From: Gallaecimonas pentaromativorans
Lineage (GTDB): Bacteria > Pseudomonadota > Gammaproteobacteria > Enterobacterales > Gallaecimonadaceae
NCBI RefSeq assembly: GCF_003751625.1
Contig: NZ_RJUL01000011.1
Coordinates: 62,001 to 126,000 of the forward strand
Direction: 5' to 3'
DNA: 64,000 nucleotides
The first letter of the stretch is position 1; every line of letters starts with the position of its first letter. Of the stretch, positions 46,988 through 56,711 are shown piece after piece. The notes beneath the pieces were generated by a model that saw only the letters and a program-made list of their open reading frames with translations, searched no databases and was not told where the DNA came from. Both the position numbers and the translations under genes were made by a program.

Positions 46988-48082
46988 GTGACAGCTGCCA
47001 AGAATGCGATCTGCTTTGTAAACACCAACGGCCAGTGGGGCGGGGGCGAGAAATGGCACCTGTCCACCGCGTGTTATTTCAGGGATCAGCAAGTCTCCAC
47101 CCTGATGGTGACCAACCGTGATTCGGCCCTGTACCGGGCAGCCACCCAAGCGGGCTTTTCGCCCCTGGCCATGCAAATTGGCAACCTCAGCCTGCTAAAC
47201 CCGCTCAAGCTGTTTAAATTGGTTAAATTTTTCAAAGACAACGGCGTCAGCACCGTGGTGCTGAACCTGCCGTCCGATGCCAAGTTTGCCGGCCTGGCGG
47301 CAAGGCTTGCCGGGGTCAGGCACATTGTCTACCGGCGCGGCATGCCCAAAAAGCCCAGCGCCAGTGCGCTCAATAAATGGCTGTTCAACGACGTTATTAC
47401 CCATGTGGTGGGTAATTCCCAGGAGATCGTCGACAAGATGGTCCAGGGTAACGAAACCTGGTTCCCGGTGGCCAAGACCAGCATCATCTATAACGGGGTC
47501 GACACCCGGCAGCCTTTTCCCGCGCCCAAGCCTTTGGCGGCAGACAAAAATCCGCTGGTGATCGGCAGTGTCGGGCGGCTGGTAGACCAAAAGGGTCAGC
47601 TGTGGCTGGTGGAGATCTGCCAGCGCCTCAAGGCCAAGGGCCATCAGGTGCGCATCGATATCGCCGGTGAAGGTGAAAAACGGGCGGAGCTGGAAGCGGC
47701 TATCGAGGCGGCGGGGCTAGGGGAGGATATCCGGCTGCTGGGCCATGTCAGCGACATGGCCGGATTTATGGCGGCTATCGACCTGCTGGCCTTTACCTCC
47801 AAGTACGAAGGCAGCGCCAACACCCTGATTGAAGCCCTGTATCACGGAGTGCCGGTGGTAGCCTTTGACGCCTCTTCCAACCCGGAAGTGGTGGTGCATG
47901 GTCAAACCGGTTTGCTGGCCAAGGCCTTTGATGTGGCCGACATGGCCGCGAAAATTGAAGACTTGATCAATAACAAGACATTAACGGCGCAGATGGTGCA
48001 AAGTGGCCAGGCATTGGTGAAAAGCAAGTTCGACATGCACCGTAACCTGGAAAAACTGCTCGCCATTCATCGCCAACAGTAA
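46988..48082 (+). CDS. GT4 family glycosyltransferase
   Basis: About 364 residues. GT-B fold: ICFVNTNGQWGGGEKWHLSTACYF at the N-terminus, IYNGVDTRQPF, VIGSVGRLVDQKGQLWLVEICQRLKAKG, LLGHVSDMAGFMAAIDLLAFTSKYEGSANTLIEALYHGVPVVAFDASSNPEVV. I chose the GTG at 46988, behind GGAAAGG; a TTG five codons earlier is possible. Stand-alone; probably LPS or surface-glycan related, but neither donor nor acceptor can be told. Confidence 0.8.
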   Translation: MTAAKNAICFVNTNGQWGGGEKWHLSTACYFRDQQVSTLMVTNRDSALYRAATQAGFSPLAMQIGNLSLLNPLKLFKLVKFFKDNGVSTVVLNLPSDAKFAGLAARLAGVRHIVYRRGMPKKPSASALNKWLFNDVITHVVGNSQEIVDKMVQGNETWFPVAKTSIIYNGVDTRQPFPAPKPLAADKNPLVIGSVGRLVDQKGQLWLVEICQRLKAKGHQVRIDIAGEGEKRAELEAAIEAAGLGEDIRLLGHVSDMAGFMAAIDLLAFTSKYEGSANTLIEALYHGVPVVAFDASSNPEVVVHGQTGLLAKAFDVADMAAKIEDLINNKTLTAQMVQSGQALVKSKFDMHRNLEKLLAIHRQQ

Positions 48083-48173
48083 CGGCGCGACCGGATAAAA
48101 ATGGGCCCGGACCTGTTTTTTCCGTCCAGGCTGTCCACACTGGTTTAGGACCTAACAAAAAGACTGGGTAGTC

Positions 48174-49169
48174 ATGAGCACTGTCTACGACATCTTCAAA
48201 AAAACCCTTGGCTTGCTATCCAAATACCGGCTGCCGCCGACGCCTGAGCATTACAGCCTCTGGTACGTCTATGTCAGCGAGGAAAACCCAGAGCTGAACC
48301 GCGCCCTGGACCAAACCTTGGCGAAAAGCGACGAGTTGGGCCCGAGCTCGGCGGCGCTTTTATACCAGGCGCACCTGGCCGACAGCCGTTGGCGCGACAC
48401 CCAGGGCCTTAACGACAGCTTGCAGGCCCTGACGCAGGAGCTGAGCTCCACCCTGCAAGACACCCGCCAGGACACCGCCCAATTCCAGCGTGCCTTGAAC
48501 GAGCGCTTCGCGCGCCTGAGCGGCATTGAGGACGGCAATATCAGCCTCGACACCCTGATGGATGAAGTGCGTAACCTGGTGAAAGACGCCAAGTGGATGA
48601 ACGGCAGCGCCGATCACCTGCAAAGCCGGCTCAGCACCGCCGAAGACGAGGTGTCCAGGCTCAAAGAGGCCCTGGCCAAGAGCCGCGAAGAAGCGCTGGT
48701 GGACGTTTTGACCGGCCTTCGCAACCGCCGCGCCTTCGACATGGAGCTGGCCAGCATGACAGGCCCGGTGTCGCTTATCCTGCTGGACCTCGACCATTTC
48801 AAAGCGGTTAACGACAACTACGGCCACCTTCTCGGTGACCAGGTACTCAAAGCCACGGCCCGGCAAATCAGCCTGTTTTTAAAGGACGAAGCCCTGGCGT
48901 TTCGTTTTGGCGGCGAGGAGTTTGCGGTGTTGGTGGATGCGCCACTGGCGGTGGCCAGGCGCAAAGCCGAGAGCCTGCGCAGCCTGATTGCCAAAGTAAC
49001 AGTGACCGACAAACGCACCGGCCAGAAGATTGACAAAATTACCGCCTCCCTGGGGGTGGCCCAGGGCCAAGGCGGTGAAAGCAGCATCCAGTTGGTGGAT
49101 AAGGCCGACGCCCTGTTGTACGAGGCCAAGCGCCTGGGCCGCAACCGGGTAATGCCGCTATCCCTTTAA
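48174..49169 (+). CDS. Diguanylate cyclase (GGDEF domain)
   Basis: 331 residues. The N-terminal ~165 residues are helical and cytoplasmic with a conserved start (YRLPPTPEHYSLWYVYVSEENPELNRAL) and a coiled-coil-like stretch (DHLQSRLSTAEDEVSRLKEALAKS). The GGDEF domain begins DVLTGLRNRRAFDMEL, with LDLDHFKAVNDNYGHLLGDQVL, active-site GGEEF (246-250) and the tail YEAKRLGRNRV. Five residues ahead of GGEEF, where a c-di-GMP inhibitory RxxD site would be, the sequence is KDEA, so product inhibition by that route is absent. It synthesises c-di-GMP; the input signal is unknown. Confidence 0.92.
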   Translation: MSTVYDIFKKTLGLLSKYRLPPTPEHYSLWYVYVSEENPELNRALDQTLAKSDELGPSSAALLYQAHLADSRWRDTQGLNDSLQALTQELSSTLQDTRQDTAQFQRALNERFARLSGIEDGNISLDTLMDEVRNLVKDAKWMNGSADHLQSRLSTAEDEVSRLKEALAKSREEALVDVLTGLRNRRAFDMELASMTGPVSLILLDLDHFKAVNDNYGHLLGDQVLKATARQISLFLKDEALAFRFGGEEFAVLVDAPLAVARRKAESLRSLIAKVTVTDKRTGQKIDKITASLGVAQGQGGESSIQLVDKADALLYEAKRLGRNRVMPLSL

Positions 49170-49181
49170 GGTCAGCGCCAT

Positions 49182-49214
49182 AAAAAAGAGCGGGTTAATC
49201 CCGCTCTTTTTTTT
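49182..49214. terminator. Terminator between convergent cyclase and LacI-family genes
   Basis: GAGCGGG/CCCGCTC stem with TTAAT loop, six A before and eight T after. Confidence 0.9.
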
Positions 49215-49291
49215 GAGGTACGCAGCTGCGCTTATAGACCGGATGCAGGCCCCAGCGCAGCGACCAGGCGTCGTACCGGGCCAGCCAGTTT

Positions 49292-50296
49292 TTAAACCAA
49301 TTCACGTACCGAGTTCCGCTCAATCAGTTCCGGATGCAGGGTCAGCACCTTGCTGTCGCTCTCTTCCTTGTTGACCTTGGCCAGCAAAATCTTGGCGGCC
49401 TTGTGGCCGAGGCGATACTTGGGCTGATGGATGGTGGTCAGCGGCGGGCTGAAAAAGCCGGCCATGGGCACATCGTCATAGCCGATAACCGAGAGGTCTT
49501 CCGGTACGTGCAGGCCGGCCATGTGGGCAGCGCTGATAACGCCAAGGGCCATGGGGTCTGAGAACACGAACAGCGCGGTGGGGCGGCTTTGCTGGGTCAG
49601 CAGCTGTTCCATGGCGGCGCAGCCCCCTTCAGGCTCGAAATCCCCTTCGAGGATCCAATCTGGGTTGATGGCAAGCCCTGCCTCTTTCATGGCCCGCTTA
49701 AACCCGGCCAGGCGCTCTACGGTCAGGCTCTTGCTGGCCGGGCCGGTGATGCAACCGATTGCCTTGTGACCTTTATCAATCAGATGCTTGGTGGCTAAAT
49801 ACCCGCCCTGTTCGGCGTTGTCCTGGATGCGGTAGATATCCCCTTGGGTATCGCCCCATTCCATGATCACCTGCGGCAGCTCCGGGTGGGTGCCCAGCAG
49901 TTCGTAGACCTCGGAGGCGTCTTCGGAGAGCATCACCAGGATGCCGTCGACCCGCTTTTCAATCAGCATGCGCAGGCTGGCCTGCTGGCGGGCAACTTCG
50001 CCACCGGAGTTGGAGAGAATGAGGGTGTAACCCAGGGCGGAACAGGCCTCCTCAACCCCGCGGATCACCTCGGCGAAGAAGGGGTTGGTGGAGGTGGTAA
50101 CCAGCATGCCGATGGTGCGGGTGCGGTTGACCTTGAGGCTGCGGGCGACCGCCGAAGGGGCGTAGTTGAGCTCCTTGATGGCCAGGAACACCCGTTCCTT
50201 GGTGGCTTCGGCCACAAAACGGGTGCTGTTGAGCACGTGAGAGACGGTAGAAATACTGACGCCAGCTTTGTTGGCGACATCTTTTATGGTGGCCAT
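49292..50296 (-). CDS. LacI-family regulator, PurR/RbsR-like
   Basis: 334 residues. Helix-turn-helix and hinge as in PurR/RbsR: MATIKDVANKAGVSISTVSHVLNSTRFVAEATKERV and YAPSAVARSLKVNRTRTIGML. The effector domain shares features with RbsR (STNPFFAEVIRGVEEAC, IQDNAEQGGYLATKHLIDKGH) as well as PurR (VDGILVMLSEDASEVY, GDFEPEGG). The first part of the name is therefore unsure, and I give no symbol. Target sites in this window were not found. Confidence 0.85.
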   Translation of the reverse strand: MATIKDVANKAGVSISTVSHVLNSTRFVAEATKERVFLAIKELNYAPSAVARSLKVNRTRTIGMLVTTSTNPFFAEVIRGVEEACSALGYTLILSNSGGEVARQQASLRMLIEKRVDGILVMLSEDASEVYELLGTHPELPQVIMEWGDTQGDIYRIQDNAEQGGYLATKHLIDKGHKAIGCITGPASKSLTVERLAGFKRAMKEAGLAINPDWILEGDFEPEGGCAAMEQLLTQQSRPTALFVFSDPMALGVISAAHMAGLHVPEDLSVIGYDDVPMAGFFSPPLTTIHQPKYRLGHKAAKILLAKVNKEESDSKVLTLHPELIERNSVRELV

Positions 50297-50407
50297 GAAC
50301 TAATCCTGCGGGAGCTCTGCGTAAAGCTTAACCAAAACCCTTGGCCAAGTTAACGCCCACTGCCATTAAAGAGGTATGCTAGGGCAGCAAATCAAGAGAG
50401 GTATTGT

Positions 50408-50746
50408 ATGGAGCAGTTCGCCCATATATCAATCGATGAAGCGTTTCATAAGCTTAATGATGGCCAAGCAAGGCTGGTGGACATCCGCGACGAGGCCAGT
50501 TTTGCCGGCGGTCATATCGATGGTGCCTACCATCTGACCAACGGTACCTTGCATCGGTTTATGACCGAAGCCGAGTTCGACACCCCTGTTATCGTCTGCT
50601 GCTACCATGGCGTGTCCAGCCAGGGCGCGGCGCAATACCTGCTGCAACAGGGCTTTGAAGAAGTGTACAGCCTCGACGGCGGCTTCGAAGCCTGGAGAAA
50701 AGCCTACCCTTATGTCCGCGACCAAGATACTGGGTCACTTTCCTGA
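50408..50746 (+). CDS. glpE: Thiosulfate sulfurtransferase GlpE
   Basis: 112-residue single-domain rhodanese. It transfers sulfur from thiosulfate to thiol acceptors. Catalytic Cys65 in [17 protein letters not shown], and [35 protein letters not shown] at the start. It overlaps glpG by 35 bases, the conserved glpEG pair. Confidence 0.93.
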   Translation: MEQFAHISIDEAFHKLNDGQARLVDIRDEASFAGGHIDGAYHLTNGTLHRFMTEAEFDTPVIVCCYHGVSSQGAAQYLLQQGFEEVYSLDGGFEAWRKAYPYVRDQDTGSLS

Positions 50747-51542
50747 CCCGAGGCTGGCCCAGGGCTTTGTCGACTACCTGGCAACCCGTGGCGTAAAGGC
50801 CCGGCTGGCCGTAGCCGGCAGCGACGTTGCCGTTGAGGTGGCGCTGCCGGCCCCGGAGTGGCTCGATGAAGCCTGGCAACATTTCCTGACTCAACCCCAC
50901 GACCCGCGCTACAGCTCGGCCAGTTGGCAAAGCGGCGGTGACAGGCCGTCGCCCTTGCGCTACAACAGCCAGTTGCAGCTGCGCTTTGTCGCCGGCCCCC
51001 TGACGCTGGGTTTTTTGGTGGTGTGCGTGCTGGTGTACCTGCCGTGGATGCTGGGCTATGCCGGGCTATATCAAGCACTGTCGTTCCCGGCCAGCCTCGA
51101 TGCCGTTACCCTGGCCAACGCCTACCGGCTGGTGACGCCGATTTTGCTGCACTTTTCCCTGCTGCATATCGGTTTCAACCTGCTGTGGTGGTGGCAGCTG
51201 GGCGGCATTGTGGAAAAGCAAGAAGGCAGCCTGCATCTGGCCCTTATCACCCTGGTGACCGGCTTTGCTGGCAACCTGGCGCAGTTTCTGGCGGCGGGGC
51301 CGGCCTTTGGCGGCCTCTCGGGGGTGGTGTACGGCCTGTTCGGGTACTTCTGGGTGTCGGGGCTACTCTATCCGCGCCGTGGCATCATGCTGCCCAACTC
51401 CCTAGTGCTGTTCATGCTGGCTTGGCTGGTACTGGGCTTTGTGGGTATTGGCCTACCCATTGCCAACCAGGCCCACCTGTGGGGCCTGATCGCTGGCTGC
51501 GCCCTGGCGGGGCTGCCGTTTAAGGGCAGTAAAGCTCAGTAA
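50712..51542 (+). CDS. glpG: Rhomboid intramembrane serine protease GlpG
   Basis: 276 residues. An N-terminal cytoplasmic domain (about 1-85) precedes six membrane helices. The catalytic dyad is the Ser in [15 protein letters not shown] and the His in [16 protein letters not shown]; the HxxxN oxyanion motif is [13 protein letters not shown]. It cleaves membrane proteins within the bilayer. The ATG at 50712 lies inside glpE. Confidence 0.93.
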   Translation: MSATKILGHFPDPRLAQGFVDYLATRGVKARLAVAGSDVAVEVALPAPEWLDEAWQHFLTQPHDPRYSSASWQSGGDRPSPLRYNSQLQLRFVAGPLTLGFLVVCVLVYLPWMLGYAGLYQALSFPASLDAVTLANAYRLVTPILLHFSLLHIGFNLLWWWQLGGIVEKQEGSLHLALITLVTGFAGNLAQFLAAGPAFGGLSGVVYGLFGYFWVSGLLYPRRGIMLPNSLVLFMLAWLVLGFVGIGLPIANQAHLWGLIAGCALAGLPFKGSKAQ

Positions 51543-51958
51543 TACAGATACTTGGTGAAGAGTAAATCGGCGACAATCGGCTCGCCGGTTTCTTTTAGCA
51601 GTAGGTCCTGGGTGGTTTTCAGGCACGCTTTGCGGATTTGCTCGCGGCCCTGCAGGGAGCGGATATCGTCGCCGGTCTGGTTGCCGAAGATCTCGATAAG
51701 GGCGTCGCGGATCAGCGGCGCATGGTGTTCCACCAAATCCTTCTTGCTGTCGTCTTTGAGCATCAGCTGCACCGTCACCCGGATATAGCCCAACCTGTTA
51801 CCCTGGCTGACATAGTTGGTGATGATGTCAGGCTCCAGCTCGTAATAGCCGTACTGGGTTGCTGCCTTGGCTTCACCGGCTTTTTCTTCCTCGGCGGCCT
51901 GCGCCAGGACGGGCAGGGTGGTGGTGGCAAGCAACAGCAGTGGTAACAGATGACGCAT
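51536..51958 (-). CDS. FliL-like flagellar basal-body-associated protein (exported form)
   Basis: 140 residues. N-terminal signal peptide MRHLLPLLLLATTTLPVLAQA rather than a clear membrane anchor, then a FliL domain: [77 protein letters not shown]. FliL sits near the stator and boosts motor torque. This gene is far from any flagellar cluster, as for the second FliL paralogue of related bacteria. It converges on glpG with a 7-base overlap. Confidence 0.8.
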   Translation of the reverse strand: MRHLLPLLLLATTTLPVLAQAAEEEKAGEAKAATQYGYYELEPDIITNYVSQGNRLGYIRVTVQLMLKDDSKKDLVEHHAPLIRDALIEIFGNQTGDDIRSLQGREQIRKACLKTTQDLLLKETGEPIVADLLFTKYLYY

Positions 51959-52063
51959 GGATGTCCCCTTTCAAATTTGGCGCTCATACTTTGCCAGTAA
52001 AGCACTTGGCTCGCCAGATGCCGGTGATATCATGGGGCACCTTCAAAACAAGCCTGTTCCCGC

Positions 52064-52552
52064 ATGTGGTCTGATTGGCAGTGGATGTCAGTGGCTGAGG
52101 CCGAAGGTCTTGGCAGCCAGCAACGCGACTGGCTGCTTGACCAGGGCTCGCTGACCCGGCGTTTGAAACGTCACAGCAAACATTTCAGGGTCAAGTTGCA
52201 GTCGTTGACCCAAATTGAACTCAATGCCCGGCAGCAAGCCTGGTTGTCGTTGCCGGCACTGGTGAGCGAACGCACCGTGCTGCTGGAGGCCGACGACAAA
52301 ACCTGCATTTACGCTCGCAGCCTCTTTGTCAGCCAGCAAGGTTTTACCAGCCTAGGCGAACAGCCGCTGGGTGAGCGGCTCTTTGCCGATGACGGCTGGA
52401 CCCGAGGTGATATCCTGCTGGCCCAGGTAGAGGGTAGTGCCCTTGGGTTGGCAGCCCAGACCCTGTGGGCACGCTGTTCTGATTTTCGTGCGCCCGGTCA
52501 AAGCCCGGTTTGGGTGATGGAAGTGTTTCTGCCCGCCGTCTTTGACCTTTGA
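52064..52552 (+). CDS. ubiC: Chorismate--pyruvate lyase
   Basis: 162 residues. It releases pyruvate from chorismate to make 4-hydroxybenzoate, the first step of ubiquinone synthesis. Family motifs: [63 protein letters not shown] and a C-terminal [16 protein letters not shown]. Followed 10 bases later by ubiA, which uses the product. Confidence 0.92.
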   Translation: MWSDWQWMSVAEAEGLGSQQRDWLLDQGSLTRRLKRHSKHFRVKLQSLTQIELNARQQAWLSLPALVSERTVLLEADDKTCIYARSLFVSQQGFTSLGEQPLGERLFADDGWTRGDILLAQVEGSALGLAAQTLWARCSDFRAPGQSPVWVMEVFLPAVFDL

Positions 52553-52562
52553 GATGGAACCC

Positions 52563-53420
52563 ATGAAAGAAAAATATAAAAGCTATATGCAGCTGATGCG
52601 CGCCGATAAACCCATCGGTTCGCTGCTTTTGTTCTGGCCCACCCTCTGGGCTTTGCTGGTTTCCTCCAACGGTTTGCCTGACCCTTGGATCACTTTCGTG
52701 TTTTTTGCCGGGGTGTTTTTGATGCGCTCGGCCGGCTGCGTGATCAATGATTTTGCCGACCGCAAGGTCGACGGCCACGTCAAGCGCACCGCCCAGCGGC
52801 CCCTGGCCCGGGGCGCGGTGACCAGCCGCGAGGCGATCATTCTCTTTGGTGTGTTGTGCCTGGTTTCCTTTGGCTTGGTGCTGACCCTCAACCGGCTCAC
52901 CATCTTGTTGTCGCTGGTGGCACTGGCCCTGGCCTTTAGCTACCCCTTTATGAAGCGCTTTACCCACCTGCCCCAGGTGGTGCTGGGTATGGCCTTTGGC
53001 TGGGGCATTCCCATGGCATCGGCGGCGCAAACCGGGCGAATTGACGAGTCCATCTGGTGGCTGTTTGCTGCCAACATCGCCTGGACAGTGGCTTACGACA
53101 CCTTCTACGCCATGGTAGACAGGGACGACGACATTCGTATTGGGGTTAAATCCACTGCCATCCTGTTTGGCCGCTCCGACAAGCTCATCACCGGCCTTCT
53201 GCAACTGGCGGCGCTGCTGATGCTGCTGCAAGCCGGGGTGGTGGCAAGCCTTGGGCTGCCCTATTACCTGGGAGTGCTGGCGATGGCGGTGTTCTTTGTT
53301 TACCAGCAATGGCTGGTGCGCAACCGCGACCGTGACAACTGCTTCAAGGCCTTTCTCAACAACAACTACGCTGGCATGGTGGTGGCCATGGGGATCTACG
53401 CCGATTACCTGATGCAATAA
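52563..53420 (+). CDS. ubiA: 4-hydroxybenzoate octaprenyltransferase
   Basis: 285-residue membrane prenyltransferase joining 4-hydroxybenzoate to the isoprenoid tail. Both Asp-rich motifs are present: [20 protein letters not shown] and [18 protein letters not shown], among about eight membrane helices. Start could be 52563 or the ATG three codons upstream; neither has a strong ribosome site. A terminator follows. Confidence 0.95.
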   Translation: MKEKYKSYMQLMRADKPIGSLLLFWPTLWALLVSSNGLPDPWITFVFFAGVFLMRSAGCVINDFADRKVDGHVKRTAQRPLARGAVTSREAIILFGVLCLVSFGLVLTLNRLTILLSLVALALAFSYPFMKRFTHLPQVVLGMAFGWGIPMASAAQTGRIDESIWWLFAANIAWTVAYDTFYAMVDRDDDIRIGVKSTAILFGRSDKLITGLLQLAALLMLLQAGVVASLGLPYYLGVLAMAVFFVYQQWLVRNRDRDNCFKAFLNNNYAGMVVAMGIYADYLMQ

Positions 53421-53463
53421 GGAAATGGCTTGTCGTAACGACAAATAAAATGAATTGTCAGCG

Positions 53464-53500
53464 GGCCCCGAACCTTCTAGCGTTCGGGGCCTTTGTATTT
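53464..53500 (+). terminator. Terminator of ubiC-ubiA
   Basis: GGCCCCGAA/TTCGGGGCC stem with a ten-base loop, then TTTGTATTT. It lies before the ribosome site of the next gene. Confidence 0.85.
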
Positions 53501-53509
53501 GGGGGGACC

Positions 53510-54112
53510 ATGGACCAGAAACTGCAAGCGGTAATTGACGGATTGGCCAGCAACGGCTTTGTGGTGATCCCCCAGTGGCTGGACGACGAGCTGCGCGATG
53601 CGCTGCGCGGCGAACTCTTGGTACGCCGCGAAGAGCTGACCCGGGCCGGCATCGGCCGCGAGGGTGACCACCAGCAGCGCCTGGACGTGCGCAACGACAA
53701 CACCCTCTGGCTCGACGGCTTGTCCTTGCAGCAGCAGCGTTACCTGGCGCTGATGGACGAGCTGCGCCTGGCCATCAACCGCAGCCTGTTCCTCGGCCTT
53801 AATGACTACGAGTGCCACTTTGCCCATTACCCCAAGGGGCATTTTTATCAAAAGCACCTGGATGCCTTTCGCGGCCGCTCCAACCGGGTGGTGTCGGCGG
53901 TGACTTACCTTAATGCCTGGTGGCCAGCCGGTGCCGGCGGCGAGCTGGCCCTCTACGACAGCCACGATCAGCTGCTGGGCAAGGTGGACCCGGCCCCCGG
54001 CACTTTGGTGTGTTTCTTATCGGAAGAGTTTCCCCACGAGGTGTTGCCGGCGGGGGACGACCGCTACTCTATCGCCGGTTGGTTCCGCCGCGACGCTCAT
54101 CCGCTGGCCTGA
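53510..54112 (+). CDS. 2-oxoglutarate/Fe(II) dioxygenase (prolyl-hydroxylase type)
   Basis: 200 residues. The double-stranded beta-helix fold carries the iron triad in YQKHLDAF (His, Asp) and EEFPHEVLPA (His), and the 2-oxoglutarate Arg in RYSIAGWFRRD. The pattern matches small bacterial prolyl-4-hydroxylase relatives. The substrate is unknown. I chose the ATG at 53510, behind a GGGGGGACC site after the ubiA terminator; the open frame extends 20 codons upstream through that hairpin. Confidence 0.85.
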   Translation: MDQKLQAVIDGLASNGFVVIPQWLDDELRDALRGELLVRREELTRAGIGREGDHQQRLDVRNDNTLWLDGLSLQQQRYLALMDELRLAINRSLFLGLNDYECHFAHYPKGHFYQKHLDAFRGRSNRVVSAVTYLNAWWPAGAGGELALYDSHDQLLGKVDPAPGTLVCFLSEEFPHEVLPAGDDRYSIAGWFRRDAHPLA

Positions 54113-54139
54113 AAAAAGCCGCTCGGTGAGCGGCTTTTT
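54112..54139. terminator. Bidirectional terminator between oxygenase and plsB
   Basis: AAAAAAGCCGCT / AGCGGCTTTTT with a CGGTG loop. Confidence 0.85.
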
Positions 54140-54150
54140 GGTGGTCAGTG

Positions 54151-56601
54151 TCAGCAATCCTTGCACAACACATGGCGTACCGTATCAGCCACCTCGTTGG
54201 AGAGCAGGTTGAGCACCAGCTCGTCCAGGGCCAGGGCTTTGTCCGTGGGCAGCAGCTCGCTTTGTTCCCCCAGCACCACCAATTCTGCCTCGCGCAGGGT
54301 GGCGGCCAGAGACGCAATGAGTTTTTTGTCGAAAAACTCCGGCGCCTGGATGCCAAAGAGCGCCGAAAGTCGCTCGGCCACCGCCTGGGCGCGATTCTCA
54401 AGCTCGGCCCGGCCCAGCGGCTCTGGGCTTCGCAGCAGCGTCAGCACGATGGCGTAGCGCTGCAAGGACTCTTCGATAACCCCGCTTAGCAGCCACAGCT
54501 TGCGATAGCCCGGACGTTGGTGGCTGGCCGCCTGCCAACGCTCGCCATCAAGGCTCACCAGGCCTTGCTGCTCGAGGGCGCCAAGCAGCGCCTGGAGATG
54601 CTCGCCAAGGGCCGCTTCATCAATCCCCATAAAGAGCTCGGCTTTCAGCAGCGGATAAAGCGCCAGCACCTGCTCGCAAAGGGTATCAAGGCTTTTGGGG
54701 CCGTCCAGCAGCAGCCGCGCCACCAAAGAGGGCAGCATGTAAAGGTGCAGGATGTTGTTGCGGTAATAGGTCATGGCGATGGCCTGGGTTTCATCCAGGC
54801 TTATGAGCTCGCCAAGGCCGTCTTCGCTGACCTGGAATTTGTCGCCTTTGAGCACCTGCTCCAGCAGCGCCTTGCCGTCTTGCTCGGGCAGGGTGACATG
54901 AGCCGAGTAGGGTGCCTGGCGGGCCAGGGCCAGCAACAAGTCCAACTGGTTTTCCAGCACTTCCCGCGACAGGGCCCGGCGTTCGGCGCACAGCAGCGCC
55001 AGCGACACCAGGGTCACGCCGTTAAGGGCCGCCGCGTCGTTGATGCGGGTCAGCATTTCATCGCCCAGGCGGTTGACCAGAGGGGTCAGCCAACTGGGTT
55101 TGGCGTCGGCGTCACCGCTACTTTTGCGCCAGTCCGGCACCTGCTCGGTGAGGTACTGGGACAAGGCGATGGGCTGGCCAAAATTGACAAAGCCCTGGCC
55201 AAAATCCTGGCGCAGCGCCTTGATGGTGGATTTAAAGGCCTGCCAGCCCGACTCCTTCTCTTTGGAGTTGCCACGCAGCTCCTTGAGGTAGGAGCCTACT
55301 TCCATCACGTGTTCATAGCCGATGTACACCGGCACCAGGCTGATGGGGCGCTCGGAAGAGCGCAGCAAACTTTGCACCGTCATGGCCAACATGCCGGTTT
55401 TGGGCGGCAGCAGCCGGCCGGTGCGAGAGCGGCCGCCTTCGGTGAAATATTTCACCGAGTAGCCCTTTTGAAAGAGGCTGTAGAGGTACTCGCGGAACAC
55501 CGTGGAATAGAGTTTGTTGCCCTTGAAGCTGCGGCGGATAAAAAAGGCGCCACCCCGACGGAACAGCGGCCCGGCTGGGAAGAAGTTGAGGTTGACCCCG
55601 GCGGCGATGTGCGGCGGCACCATGCCCTGCTGGTAAATCACGTAAGAGAGCAGCAGGTAGTCCATGTGGGAGCGGTGGCAGGGCACGAACACGATTTCGT
55701 TGCCGTCGTGGGCCAACTGGCGCACCACCTCGGCGTTGGACACCTTGATGCCCTTGTAGATGCGGTTCCAGATCCAGCCCAGCAGGCGGTCTAAAAAGCG
55801 GATAAAGCCGGGGGAGAACTTGGCGGCGATCTCCTGCAGGTACTGGTTGGCGCGCTGCTCGGCCTGGCCGAAATCTTCCTTGCGGGAGCGGGCTTCGTCT
55901 TCGATGGCCCTTTTCATGGGCTCGGTCTTGAGCAGGGCGGCCAGCATGGTTTCGCGGTCGGGCAGGCGCGGGCCTGTCATTACCAGGCGCTGGCGGGAAA
56001 AATGCACTCGCGCTACCCGGGCCAGCTTGTGGCTGAGGTTGTCGTCGCTGTCGTCGCGCTGGTCTAACAGATTGCGAAGGGACACCGGCCGGGCAAAGCG
56101 CACGAAGTTGTCACGGCCATAAAAGGCGATGATCAGCATTTTTCGCAGCCAGGAGGGGGAGTCGTAGTCAGACAGCATCGAGCCCAGCAGCGAGGGGTTT
56201 TCGTGACCCGGCTGGCGGCCCCAGAACAGGGAAACCGGCAGCAGCTGCACGTCTTGTTGGTTATCTTCCCGCAAGGGCTTGAGCAGCGCTTTAAGGGCGT
56301 CACGGAAGTTGCCGTGGCGGCGCTTGCGGGTCAGCAAGGTCACCGGTTTATCCATGAACAGGCAGCGGGGCACAGTTTGGCCAGCCAGTTGTAGCGGCGC
56401 GGCAGGGTCTGGCAGCCCCATGGCCAAGCACAAACGCCGCACCGCCAACAGATCGGACGCTGAAGCGGTTTTAAAGGCGTACACAATGGGCTTACTGGGG
56501 TCCAGGCCAAGCTCCTTGACGGGATCTTGCGGCACCAGTTTGCTTTTAACGGTCAGTGAAACAGGCCACTTGAGGGCCTTGAGTAGAAAACTCGGCAGCA
56601 C
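54151..56601 (-). CDS. plsB: Glycerol-3-phosphate 1-O-acyltransferase PlsB
   Basis: 816 residues. It adds the first acyl chain to glycerol 3-phosphate, opening phospholipid synthesis. Acyltransferase motifs: VPCHRSHMDYLLLSYVIYQQG (HX4D), FFIRRSFKGNKLYSTVFREYL, YFTEGGRSRTGRLLPPKTGM and the SLVPVYIGYEHVMEVGSY segment. Typical gammaproteobacterial length. The start is a GTG at 56601. Confidence 0.96.
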   Translation of the reverse strand: MLPSFLLKALKWPVSLTVKSKLVPQDPVKELGLDPSKPIVYAFKTASASDLLAVRRLCLAMGLPDPAAPLQLAGQTVPRCLFMDKPVTLLTRKRRHGNFRDALKALLKPLREDNQQDVQLLPVSLFWGRQPGHENPSLLGSMLSDYDSPSWLRKMLIIAFYGRDNFVRFARPVSLRNLLDQRDDSDDNLSHKLARVARVHFSRQRLVMTGPRLPDRETMLAALLKTEPMKRAIEDEARSRKEDFGQAEQRANQYLQEIAAKFSPGFIRFLDRLLGWIWNRIYKGIKVSNAEVVRQLAHDGNEIVFVPCHRSHMDYLLLSYVIYQQGMVPPHIAAGVNLNFFPAGPLFRRGGAFFIRRSFKGNKLYSTVFREYLYSLFQKGYSVKYFTEGGRSRTGRLLPPKTGMLAMTVQSLLRSSERPISLVPVYIGYEHVMEVGSYLKELRGNSKEKESGWQAFKSTIKALRQDFGQGFVNFGQPIALSQYLTEQVPDWRKSSGDADAKPSWLTPLVNRLGDEMLTRINDAAALNGVTLVSLALLCAERRALSREVLENQLDLLLALARQAPYSAHVTLPEQDGKALLEQVLKGDKFQVSEDGLGELISLDETQAIAMTYYRNNILHLYMLPSLVARLLLDGPKSLDTLCEQVLALYPLLKAELFMGIDEAALGEHLQALLGALEQQGLVSLDGERWQAASHQRPGYRKLWLLSGVIEESLQRYAIVLTLLRSPEPLGRAELENRAQAVAERLSALFGIQAPEFFDKKLIASLAATLREAELVVLGEQSELLPTDKALALDELVLNLLSNEVADTVRHVLCKDC

Positions 56602-56711
56602 GAATATGTCCCGGAGAAGTTTTTAGCCGGCCGGCTAGCTTAGCAGAAGTCTTTGTCAAAGTCTTTGCAGCCGGGGTAACCTTGGGACGCAGTCCATGGC
56701 TGGATCTTTGA

